A stretch of 46,837 nt of DNA. Source: an uncultured Thermomicrobia bacterium. GTDB lineage: Bacteria > Chloroflexota > Chloroflexia > Thermomicrobiales > JALYUS01. The notes under the pieces are model-generated. The model was given only the letters and a program-made list of their open reading frames with translations, ran no database searches and had not been told where the DNA came from. The position numbers and the translations under genes were made by a program. This document shows positions 32,673 to 39,449 of the stretch, in pieces. The stretch lies in contig CALBSO010000049.1 in the NCBI GenBank assembly GCA_937968015.1, positions 1-46,837 of the forward strand. The letters run 5' to 3'. How positions within the stretch are numbered: position 1 is the first letter of the stretch; the number at the start of each line of letters is the position of its first letter.

Positions 32673-34322
32673 TCAGTCGGTTTCATCCCTGATCTGTCGC
32701 AGCCGGAATCGTTGCAGTTTGCCGGTTTCCGTATATGGTAGGGTGGTGACGAACTCGATGGCGCGCGGGTACTTGTATGGCGCGATCTCCGCCTTGACGA
32801 AGTCTTGCAGTTCGGTAACCGTCTCCGGTTTCGCGTCCGCCGGATCGCGCAGCACGATGAAGGCGGCGACGAGGTGGCCGCGTGCGGCGTCGGGGAGGCC
32901 GACGACGGCGCATTCCTGCACCTTCGGATGCTCCCGCAGGACGTTCTCGACCTCCGGCCCGGCGATGTTGTAGCCGGAGGAGATAATCATGTCGTCCGCG
33001 CGGGCCTGGTAGTGGAAGTAGCCGTCCGCATCCATCAGATAGACATCGCCGGTGAGGTTCCAACCGTTTTGCACGTAGATGTGCTGCCGCTCGGGGTCGG
33101 CGAGGTAGCGGCAGCCCGTCGGTCCGCGCACCGCGAGCCGCCCCACGGTGCCCGGCGGGAGTTCGTTGCCTTCGTCATCCACAATACGCGCCTCGTAGCC
33201 GGGGACGGGCTTGCCGGTCGCACCGGGGCGAATATCATCACCGGAGGCGGAGATGAAGATGTGTAGCATCTCCGTCGCGCCGATGCCGTCAATCAGTTTG
33301 AGCCCGGTCGCCTCCAACCATGCGTTGAAGGTCGGCAGCGGCAGCGTCTCGCCCGCCGAGACGCATTTTCGCAGCGAGGAGATGTCGTAGTCACCGACCA
33401 TGCTCGTCAGGCGGCGGTACATCGTCGGCGCGGTGAAAAGAATGGTGACGCGGTATCGCTGGATTGCGTCGAGCAGGCCGTTCGGGCTCGGTTGCTCGAT
33501 CAGCACGGATGAGGCGCCGATGCGGAAGGGGAAGAGCACCAGGCCACCGAGCGCGAAGGTGAATCCGAGCGGCGGTGTGCCGCAGAAGATATCGTCCGCG
33601 GCAGGCTGGAGAATATGCGCGGAGAAGCAATCGCAGATCGCCAGCACATCGCGATGAACGTGCATCGTTCCCTTCGCCTGGCCCGTCGAGCCGGAGGTGA
33701 AGGCGATCAGGGCAACATCATCGCTCGCGGTCGGGGCATTCGCGAAGGTCTCCGGCTTGCCCGCGCTCATCGCTTCGAGTGTATTGGGGTGATCGCCGGC
33801 ATGGTAGAGGCAGACATGTGGATCGAGACCTGAATCGCTCGCGCGTACCTGCGCGGCGGCGGCCTGCATTTCGTCCGCGAACCGGCCATCGCAGAGAGCG
33901 ATGGTGACGCGCGCCTTCATCATCACGTAGGTCAGTTCTCGCGTGCGGAGGAGAGGCATGGTCGTCACGGCAATCGCGCCCGCCTTGAGGACGGCGAACC
34001 ACGCGGCGACGAGCATCGGGTTGTTCGGGCCGCGCAGGAGGACGCGGTTGCCGGAGACGACGCCAAGGTCTTCCACCAGCACATGCGCGATACGGTTCGC
34101 TTCCGCGAGCAGCGCGCGATAGGTGATCGTCTGCCCCGCGAAGTGGAGAGCCGGGCGGTTGCCGTGCGGGCCGGTCGCCATGGTGTCCAGGAGTTCGACG
34201 GCGCAATTCAGTTGGGTGGGGTAGGCGAGCGGCGAGTCAAAGGCGGGCCAGTCGGCAGTCGGCGGGAGGTTATCGCGCGCGAAGGTGTCCACATGGCCGG
34301 TTGGCCCGAACTGCACTGCCAT
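32673..34322 (-). CDS. Aryl-CoA ligase (benzoate/2-aminobenzoate-CoA ligase family)
   Basis: The 549-aa AMP-binding enzyme opens with FARDNLPP, a marker of the benzoate/2-aminobenzoate-CoA ligase group. It has the P-loop IAFTSGSTGQAKGTMHVHRD and the adenylation core DGIGATEMLHIFIS. The hinge is YQARADDMIISSGYNI and the catalytic Lys is in TETGKLQRFRL. It should activate an aromatic acid to its CoA thioester with ATP. It is the first gene of a leftward operon with the LLM, fused monooxygenase-reductase and crotonase genes. GGAGGAAGG lies upstream of the ATG. It is divergent from RidA. A TTGACA at 34402-34407 could be its -35, but the matching -10 is weak. Confidence 0.93.
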   Translation of the reverse strand: MAVQFGPTGHVDTFARDNLPPTADWPAFDSPLAYPTQLNCAVELLDTMATGPHGNRPALHFAGQTITYRALLAEANRIAHVLVEDLGVVSGNRVLLRGPNNPMLVAAWFAVLKAGAIAVTTMPLLRTRELTYVMMKARVTIALCDGRFADEMQAAAAQVRASDSGLDPHVCLYHAGDHPNTLEAMSAGKPETFANAPTASDDVALIAFTSGSTGQAKGTMHVHRDVLAICDCFSAHILQPAADDIFCGTPPLGFTFALGGLVLFPFRIGASSVLIEQPSPNGLLDAIQRYRVTILFTAPTMYRRLTSMVGDYDISSLRKCVSAGETLPLPTFNAWLEATGLKLIDGIGATEMLHIFISASGDDIRPGATGKPVPGYEARIVDDEGNELPPGTVGRLAVRGPTGCRYLADPERQHIYVQNGWNLTGDVYLMDADGYFHYQARADDMIISSGYNIAGPEVENVLREHPKVQECAVVGLPDAARGHLVAAFIVLRDPADAKPETVTELQDFVKAEIAPYKYPRAIEFVTTLPYTETGKLQRFRLRQIRDETD

Positions 34323-34481
34323 CGCCCGTCCCTTCCTCCCACGTCAGCGTCCTGGAGTATCAGCGCTCTCGATGGCGTGAGTGTCCGTCAGTTCATGGAT
34401 TTGTCAAGGCTCTTCCCATGAGACGGTAGGTGCCCGATGATGGGCAATGCAGGGCATCGCACGGTGGATTGGGGGAATGTC

Positions 34482-34874
34482 ATGGAATCGCTGCAACCAT
34501 CTGGCTGGCCGCAACCGCATGGCTATGCGAATGGGATCATCGCGGAAGGGCGCATCATCTTCGTCGCCGGGCAAATCGGCTGGAATGCGCGCGGCGAATT
34601 CGAGACGGATGACTTCGTCGGGCAAGTACGGCAAACGCTCCTGAATGTCGTCGCGGTGCTCGCCGAAGCGGGCACAGCGCCGGAGCGGATCGCACGGATG
34701 ACCTGGTATATCACGGACAAAGCGGCGTACCGTGCGTCGCTCAAAGAAGTGGGTCGCGTCTATCGGGAGGTGATCGGCGCGCATTATCCGGCGATGACGC
34801 TCGTACAGGTGGCGGCGCTCCTCGAAGACCGGGCGAAAGTCGAAATCGAAGCGACCGCCGTCCTTCCGCTCTGA
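34482..34874 (+). CDS. RidA/YjgF-family protein
   Basis: The 130-aa protein has the RidA fold: RIIFVAGQIGWNARGEF, then DFVGQVRQTLLNVVAVLAEAG and RIARMTWYITDKAAY. The end is VQVAALLEDRAKVEIEATAVLP. RidA proteins hydrolyse reactive enamines and imines to oxo-acids and ammonia. Where deaminating members have the catalytic Arg (PAR-x-x-V), this one reads PAMTLV, so it belongs to a non-canonical Rid subgroup. Its place beside an aminobenzoyl-CoA-type cluster suggests a role in handling imine intermediates, but that is inference. The ATG at 34482 follows GGGGGA; an earlier in-frame ATG at 34437 has no good ribosome site. Confidence 0.92.
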   Translation: MESLQPSGWPQPHGYANGIIAEGRIIFVAGQIGWNARGEFETDDFVGQVRQTLLNVVAVLAEAGTAPERIARMTWYITDKAAYRASLKEVGRVYREVIGAHYPAMTLVQVAALLEDRAKVEIEATAVLPL

Positions 34875-34946
34875 GAGAGAGTATACCCGCACGAAGCGAA
34901 TGAGATGCCCTGTGTGGAAAGAGCCGGTAGGCGCTCGGCGACGCGC

Positions 34947-35046
34947 AAAAATGTGAAGCCCCGGCAGCCTCTGCCCCATCTCCGAACCCTGCGGCCTTGC
35001 GGCTTCGGTATCCGGCTGGGTGCTTCGGTCATCGGGACCTCACAGT
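34947..35046 (-). ncRNA. Candidate structured small RNA or leader
   Basis: The transcript expected from the promoter at 35051-35079 begins near 35046. GUGAGGUCCC (35043-35034) can pair over all ten positions, two of them G-U, with GGGGCUUCAC (34962-34953). Enclosed are a CCGAA...UUCGG helix that itself contains a GCC-GCAA-GGC hairpin, and a GGCAG-AGG-CUGCC hairpin. Five U (34951-34947) follow immediately. This is the layout of a roughly 100-nt terminated RNA or of an attenuating leader. It fits no riboswitch class I recognise. If read through, it would run antisense to RidA towards the aryl-CoA ligase gene. Confidence 0.4.
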
Positions 35047-35050
35047 CATG

Positions 35051-35079
35051 AATATACAGAGTGTTCGGACATTTGTCAA
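35051..35079 (-). promoter_or_regulatory. Sigma70-type promoter upstream of the structured region
   Basis: On the minus strand, TTGACA (35079-35074), 17 bp, TATATT (35056-35051). It is among the best promoters in the window, yet no clear protein gene follows it. Confidence 0.75.
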
Positions 35080-35194
35080 GGGGTTGAGCGATACGAGTTT
35101 TTTTTGGTCGAGTCGTCCTGACCATTTGGACAGCCCGGTTGCGGAGCGCGACGAGCGGTGGAGTGGAAATGGAGGGCCGGCGGCGCATGCGCTG

Positions 35195-36307
35195 CTATGT
35201 CGTTGGTTCCGTGGCAGGCGCCCGTCGCGCGTGACGAAGCGGCGTCCGACGTTGCTTCACCGGGTCAGATGGGGCGTCCTCCGGCACCAGCGCGTTCAGG
35301 GCGAAACCGAAGACCAGCCACCGCACCACTTCGACCGCGAGTAACACCACTTCGTTCCGCGCTCCCACGAGTGGGTCATGATCTTCGAGATGCGGGTAGA
35401 TCAGCAGCGCGGTAACGATGAGCGGTGGCACGGAGAGTAACGCGACGCGAGCCAGTGACGGCCACCGATGCAGATCGAAAGCGTGATACCCCGCGCCGAT
35501 AATGCTTGCGGCGAGCAGGAAGATGGGCCAGCCGAGCAGCAGCCGCCAGCCGCTACCCACACCCGTTGACGCGAGGACGCGCGCCGCGCCGAAGAAGCGG
35601 AAGCCGAAGCGGAGCATCCCAACAGTGCCATTGGTGGCGAGCAGGGCGGCGACACCGGCAATCACGCCGAGGAAGAGGCCGCGCTCCTCGCGTAGCGCGC
35701 TCCGTGCCTTCCGCACCACGAAGAACAGCACGCCGAGGGCAATGAATGAGCAGAGGGCGGCGACAGGCAGCGAGAGCCGCTCAAAGGCATCGAGCGCGGC
35801 GGGGCCAATGAAGACCCCGGTGAGCGTCAGCACGAGGATATACATGAAGCCGCCGAGGGCGAGCGCGGGCAGGAAGACGAGGAACGGCTCACCGAGCACG
35901 CCCACGGCAATCGGGGTGATAATCCGCAAGCCGGGGATAAGGCGACCCGCAACGACGGACCGCGCGCCATATCGCTGCACCGTCCGTTCCATGCGGCCCA
36001 ACCGCTCCGGCGTCAGGTGGATAAAGCGGCCATAGCGGGTGACGAAAGGGCGGCCGACGCGACGGGAAACGCCGAAGAGGCCGCTCGCGCCGGCGATCGT
36101 GGCAAGTTCCATGACGAGCAGGATGACCCAGAGATGTTGCCGGTGTTGCGCGACTTCGACGCCGGCGAGGAGCATCATCAAATCACCGGGTACGGGGCTG
36201 GGAACGCCCAGTTCCTCGATGAAGATGAGCGCGGCGATCACCATGAGCGGGTGCGTAGCGAGCAGGAAGTGAAAGGTATGGCTCAATGCGGTTCCCAACA
36301 CGATCAC
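35195..36307 (-). CDS. DedA-family membrane protein with C-terminal membrane extension
   Basis: The 370-aa inner-membrane protein carries the DedA/SNARE-associated (PF09335) signature in its first 190 residues: EELGVPSPVPGDLMML and VVAGRLIPGLRIITPIAVG. DedA proteins act in polyprenyl-phosphate or phospholipid flipping. The usual length is about 200 residues; here a further 170 residues with about four hydrophobic segments and a basic C-terminus (RRTPLRHARRAP) follow, which I do not recognise. The start is a GTG at 36307 with GAGGG 9 nt upstream. It is 158 bp downstream of the Gfo/Idh/MocA gene on the same strand. Confidence 0.87.
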   Translation of the reverse strand: MIVLGTALSHTFHFLLATHPLMVIAALIFIEELGVPSPVPGDLMMLLAGVEVAQHRQHLWVILLVMELATIAGASGLFGVSRRVGRPFVTRYGRFIHLTPERLGRMERTVQRYGARSVVAGRLIPGLRIITPIAVGVLGEPFLVFLPALALGGFMYILVLTLTGVFIGPAALDAFERLSLPVAALCSFIALGVLFFVVRKARSALREERGLFLGVIAGVAALLATNGTVGMLRFGFRFFGAARVLASTGVGSGWRLLLGWPIFLLAASIIGAGYHAFDLHRWPSLARVALLSVPPLIVTALLIYPHLEDHDPLVGARNEVVLLAVEVVRWLVFGFALNALVPEDAPSDPVKQRRTPLRHARRAPATEPTT

Positions 36308-36465
36308 GGCATGATTCCCTCACGATGACTCGTCGCCATTCTGGAGCGCCCGGCGTGTAGTGCTGTAGCAGGATCGTTGCCGCCTCCTTCCGCGCGATGG
36401 CATGCCAGCGGCGCGATGCCAACCCGTACGCGTGTTGTACAGCGTGCCGACCACCGGAGCGGGCG

Positions 36466-37635
36466 TCATCCGGGTCTCGCCGCTGATCGGTTCTCCGTCG
36501 TCTGGCGCCCCGGGAGCCCATCGAAAAGTCCTGTCGCCCCACGCGGACGCCACAACGGTACGGCTGATGGCGCGAGACTCCCTGATAGATCATCGAACGC
36601 GACGACACGGCCCTGTTCGGCGGAATCGAGGCCGCGCAGGACAATCAGCATATCGTGGAAACTCTGGCCAATTGTGGCGACAACCGGCACGTCGTGGACA
36701 AGTGCCTCGGAGAAGTTGAGGAACTCGCCGAAGTAGCCGCCGTCAATCCCCGCGAAGCGGTGCTCCTCAACGCTGCCATCAGGCCGGTGGATCGCGACAT
36801 GGCGGTTGCTCGCCTGTCCGCCGAGCGTCATCACACCGTCTGTCCCGTAGAGCCGCATCTCATTGGGTTCGGGCGGCACAGGGATGTCCGGGTAGCAGGC
36901 GGTATAGTTGCCGATCGCGCCGCCGATGAATAGGAGATTGAGCGTCAGATCGGAGGGCGCATCTACCGTCCGGTTCGCCGACTGGGTCGCCCCATGCACC
37001 TCCCGCACCTCCCCACAGAGCATTCGCATCTGCGCGGTATGGTGGACACCGCCGTCGAGGTGAGCGCCCCCTCGATATGCCGGGTGATGCCGCCACGGCG
37101 TACTGGAGAATCGCCCCGCGATCGGCACAATTTGATTGACCATGCGCCAGGTCATCAGATGCACGCGACCGATGGCATCGGCGTCGAGGAGGGATCGGGC
37201 AAGACGGAGGTCGTCGCGGTAAAAGCAGTTCTCCGCGATCAATACCTTCCGTTCCGGGAATGCTGTTTCGAGCGCCAGGAAGGCGCGGCCCTCTTCCTCA
37301 TCAACACCTGGCGGTTTCTCGCAGATCACGTCCTTGCCCGCTGCCAGGCAATCGCTCGTCACTCGGTAATTGAGGGGGATGGGCAGGGAAATAAGCACCG
37401 CCTCGACATCATCGCGGCGCAGGAGATCATGATAGTCCGCGTAATAATCCGCCATCGAAGCGCCGGTGTAACCCGCGAAGCGCTCGGCCTTGGGGCGGCT
37501 ACGATTCGCGAACGCGGCGATCGCGAAGCGCTCCGGCATCCGTTTCAACGCGGGCCAATGCAGTTGCTCGACAGCGAGGCCGGTACCGATCACACCAAGA
37601 CGGACGGGCTGTGGGGCGTTATGAAGATCACGCAC
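36466..37635 (-). CDS. Gfo/Idh/MocA-family oxidoreductase
   Basis: The 389-aa protein has an N-terminal NAD(P)-binding Rossmann fold (LGVIGTGLAVEQLHWPAL, then AAFANRS) and the family motif EKPPGVDEEEG. A C-terminal alpha/beta domain contains GGAHLDGGVHHTAQM, the substrate His region. Members oxidise or reduce cyclic sugars, inositols or related alcohols. The last 40 residues are Arg/Pro-rich and poorly conserved in character. The start is a GTG at 37635 with GGCAGGAA just upstream. The substrate is unknown; the nearest genes do not define a pathway. Confidence 0.92.
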   Translation of the reverse strand: MRDLHNAPQPVRLGVIGTGLAVEQLHWPALKRMPERFAIAAFANRSRPKAERFAGYTGASMADYYADYHDLLRRDDVEAVLISLPIPLNYRVTSDCLAAGKDVICEKPPGVDEEEGRAFLALETAFPERKVLIAENCFYRDDLRLARSLLDADAIGRVHLMTWRMVNQIVPIAGRFSSTPWRHHPAYRGGAHLDGGVHHTAQMRMLCGEVREVHGATQSANRTVDAPSDLTLNLLFIGGAIGNYTACYPDIPVPPEPNEMRLYGTDGVMTLGGQASNRHVAIHRPDGSVEEHRFAGIDGGYFGEFLNFSEALVHDVPVVATIGQSFHDMLIVLRGLDSAEQGRVVAFDDLSGSLAPSAVPLWRPRGATGLFDGLPGRQTTENRSAARPG

Positions 37636-37803
37636 GGGTTCCTGCCTTTCCTATCCGGGCACGATGCGACATTCCGGCGGGACAGAGTATCATGCGGTGA
37701 TTGCGGTATATGCCGCGCACCGCGCTTCGCTCCACGACGCGGCGGGGTATTGCTCATCGGGAGAGAATACCTGTGGAACGTTCGCGCGCAAGGCAGAGCG
37801 CTG

Positions 37804-38073
37804 TTAGGATATTCGTCCCACGCCGATACGGGGTGCAATGATCGGGAGACGTTCCGTGGTGGCCGAATGTGCATGCTCGCGTGCGCCCTGGACGGCCTTG
37901 CTCAGATCCAAAAAGCGGCCCACCATCAATCCATCGTCGCTCCGCAGGATGTACGAACCGCCCCGGGTCTGCACGTCGTAGCGTTTCCCGCGGATCACAA
38001 AATGCCACAGGCGATGGTCATAGGGATCAACAGTAAGGCGCACGCCCGACACATAATGAAGCAGTCGCGGCAT
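37804..38073 (-). CDS. Small protein of unknown function
   Basis: The 89-aa reading frame begins MPRLLHYVSGVRLTVDPYDHRLWHFVIRGKRYDV and is beta-rich, with alternating hydrophobic and charged residues and no membrane segment. GAGG lies 7 nt upstream of the ATG, and the composition is protein-like. I do not recognise the family. It lies between the Gfo/Idh/MocA gene and the tRNA, on the same strand as both. Confidence 0.6.
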   Translation of the reverse strand: MPRLLHYVSGVRLTVDPYDHRLWHFVIRGKRYDVQTRGGSYILRSDDGLMVGRFLDLSKAVQGAREHAHSATTERLPIIAPRIGVGRIS

Positions 38074-38189
38074 CGCATGCCCTCTTTCCCGTTCAGGCGG
38101 AACGCGCGTATCATCCGAAGATTACGTACAATAATGTAACGATGGACACGGTTCATGGTTACGCTTTCCGTATAGGGAAAATTTCGGGG

Positions 38190-38265
38190 TGGTACGCGGG
38201 GAGGGGCTCGAACCCACGGCCTTCTGCTCCGGAGGCAGACGCTCTATCCACTGAGCTACCCGCGC
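38190..38265 (-). tRNA. tRNA-Arg (anticodon CCG)
   Basis: The 76-nt cloverleaf includes an encoded CCA. It has a 7-bp acceptor stem with G1-U72, D stem GCTC/GAGC and A20 in the D loop (an arginine identity base). The anticodon stem TCTGC/GCAGA carries the loop CTCCGGA, anticodon CCG, which reads codon CGG. The T loop is TTCGAGC. The T stem has a T50-T64 mismatch. Confidence 0.97.
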
Positions 38266-38274
38266 ACTGCCACT

Positions 38275-38303
38275 ATGGTAGCGGTTTCGTTGGCGGGCGT
38301 CAA
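38275..38303 (-). promoter_or_regulatory. Promoter of tRNA-Arg
   Basis: On the minus strand, TTGACG (38303-38298), 17 bp, TACCAT (38280-38275). The predicted start is within a few bases of the mature tRNA 5' end. Confidence 0.7.
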
Positions 38304-38320
38304 GGCGAAAATCAGGGTTG

Positions 38321-38440
38321 TCAGGCTTCCACTGCATCTCGAACGCGGGATTGGCGAACGCCGAGGCGGCGCCAGTTTGGTGTCGCCAGCGGCGCGACGC
38401 AGAGAATCAAAACGGCAAACAACGCGAGCCAACGGCGCAT
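38321..38440 (-). CDS. Possible 39-aa membrane or secreted peptide
   Basis: The reading frame is MRRWLALFAVLILCVAPLAT followed by a basic tail (NWRRLGVRQSRVRDAVEA). One hydrophobic segment of about 14 residues follows two Arg, like a signal peptide. AAGG sits 5 nt before the ATG. It ends 18 bp before the tRNA -35 box. It is too short to judge by composition. Confidence 0.35.
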   Translation of the reverse strand: MRRWLALFAVLILCVAPLATPNWRRLGVRQSRVRDAVEA

Positions 38441-38655
38441 GTGAACCTTCTCAGTCCCGGTCTTCATCTTTTCCGAGAAGAAGCATACGGGATGATGCGC
38501 TTGCTGCCGAGACGAGCCTACGCGTGGGTGTCGCGGATTGGTCACCCCGCGACTCACCGCAAATGACAACCCGGCGCGGATCGTCCATGATGCACGGAGT
38601 GACTGTAGAGAGACGAGAAACGGCCAGTCGCCCGTGCCAAAAGGAGATGTGAACG

Positions 38656-39369
38656 ATGCCAATCATTGATCCACCGGATGCGCGCTCGATCATGGCAATC
38701 GCCGCGCATCCCGACGACATCGAGGCCTGGTGCGCCGGGACGCTTGCCGGTGCGATGGACAGAGGCGCGACGGTGCGGCTCCTGCTCGTCACCTCCGGCG
38801 ACAAAGGCTCCGGCGATCCCACCGCTGATGCGCGTGCCGTGGCGATGCGCCGCGAGGCAGAAGCGATAGCGGCGGCCCGGTTGCTCGGCATCGCGGAGGT
38901 TGCCTTCCTCCGTTACACGGATGGCGAGGTCGAGAATACGCAGCCGCTCCTGCGCGACATCGTCGGCGGCATCCGTCGCTGGCAGCCGGAGATCGTCTTC
39001 ACCTTTGATCCGGAACACCCTTTGCCGCGCTATATCAGCCACCGCGATCATCGCACCGTCGGCCGGGCGACGCTCGACGCGATCTTCCCCCTCGCGCGGG
39101 ACCCGCTCGCCTTCCCGCAGCAGGTGCGCGATGGCCTGCCGACGCACAAGGTCGGCGCGATCTGGCTCTTCGCCAGCGCCGTCGCGGATGCCTATGTGGA
39201 CATTTCCGCGACCTTCGAGCGTAAAATCACCGCCCGCCTCGCTCACATCAGCCAGACTGCCGATCCCGCTGCCCTCCCCGCACGCTTCCGCACGCGGGAC
39301 AGCGCCGCGGGCGCCCCCGTTGGCCTGCCCCTTGCCGAAGCCTTCACCATTGTCACCATCGGTCGGTGA
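38656..39369 (+). CDS. PIG-L/LmbE-family deacetylase
   Basis: The 237-aa protein has the zinc-binding AHPDD (17-21) and the second zinc/catalytic motif HRDHR (129-133), plus LLVTSGDKGSGDP between them. The family removes N-acetyl groups from sugar derivatives such as GlcNAc-inositol (MshB, BshB) or from antibiotics. An AAAAGGAGA ribosome site lies close to the ATG. It is 80 bp upstream of an S9 peptidase gene and may be co-transcribed. The substrate cannot be assigned. Confidence 0.94.
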   Translation: MPIIDPPDARSIMAIAAHPDDIEAWCAGTLAGAMDRGATVRLLLVTSGDKGSGDPTADARAVAMRREAEAIAAARLLGIAEVAFLRYTDGEVENTQPLLRDIVGGIRRWQPEIVFTFDPEHPLPRYISHRDHRTVGRATLDAIFPLARDPLAFPQQVRDGLPTHKVGAIWLFASAVADAYVDISATFERKITARLAHISQTADPAALPARFRTRDSAAGAPVGLPLAEAFTIVTIGR

Positions 39370-39449
39370 TGCGATCAGTCGGCCTGACTGCGATACACTG
39401 TGCGCAGGTCATCGGGTAAGGTCACGACATTCAATGGAGGGGAGGCGAT

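Larger units (their letters stand above)
34875..35194. other. Gap of 320 bp between RidA and DedA genes
   Basis: This gap between convergent genes holds no supported protein gene. It contains a near-consensus minus-strand promoter (35051-35079) and a structured region (34947-35046) described separately. A run of eight T at 35098-35105 has no hairpin before it. A minus-strand reading beginning MTEAPSRIPKPQGRR follows GAGG and runs antisense into RidA; its Arg-rich composition suggests non-coding sequence. Confidence 0.5.

Noticed and set aside
34379..34407. TTGACA on the minus strand as promoter of the aryl-CoA ligase
   Set aside because: The -10 at 17 bp reads ACACTC, too weak to list as a promoter; it is only mentioned in the ligase entry.
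34404..34979. 191-codon minus-strand frame antisense to RidA
   Set aside because: It is the exact complement of a well-supported RidA gene, is rich in Arg/His/Asp as expected for a shadow frame, and has no ribosome site.
34953..34990. SAM-riboswitch-like GAAGCCCCGGCAGCC on the plus strand
   Set aside because: The resemblance to the S-box core is limited to one segment; the other conserved parts of that riboswitch are missing, and the promoter faces the other way.
35098..35105. Run of eight T on the plus strand as a RidA terminator
   Set aside because: No stable GC hairpin precedes the run.
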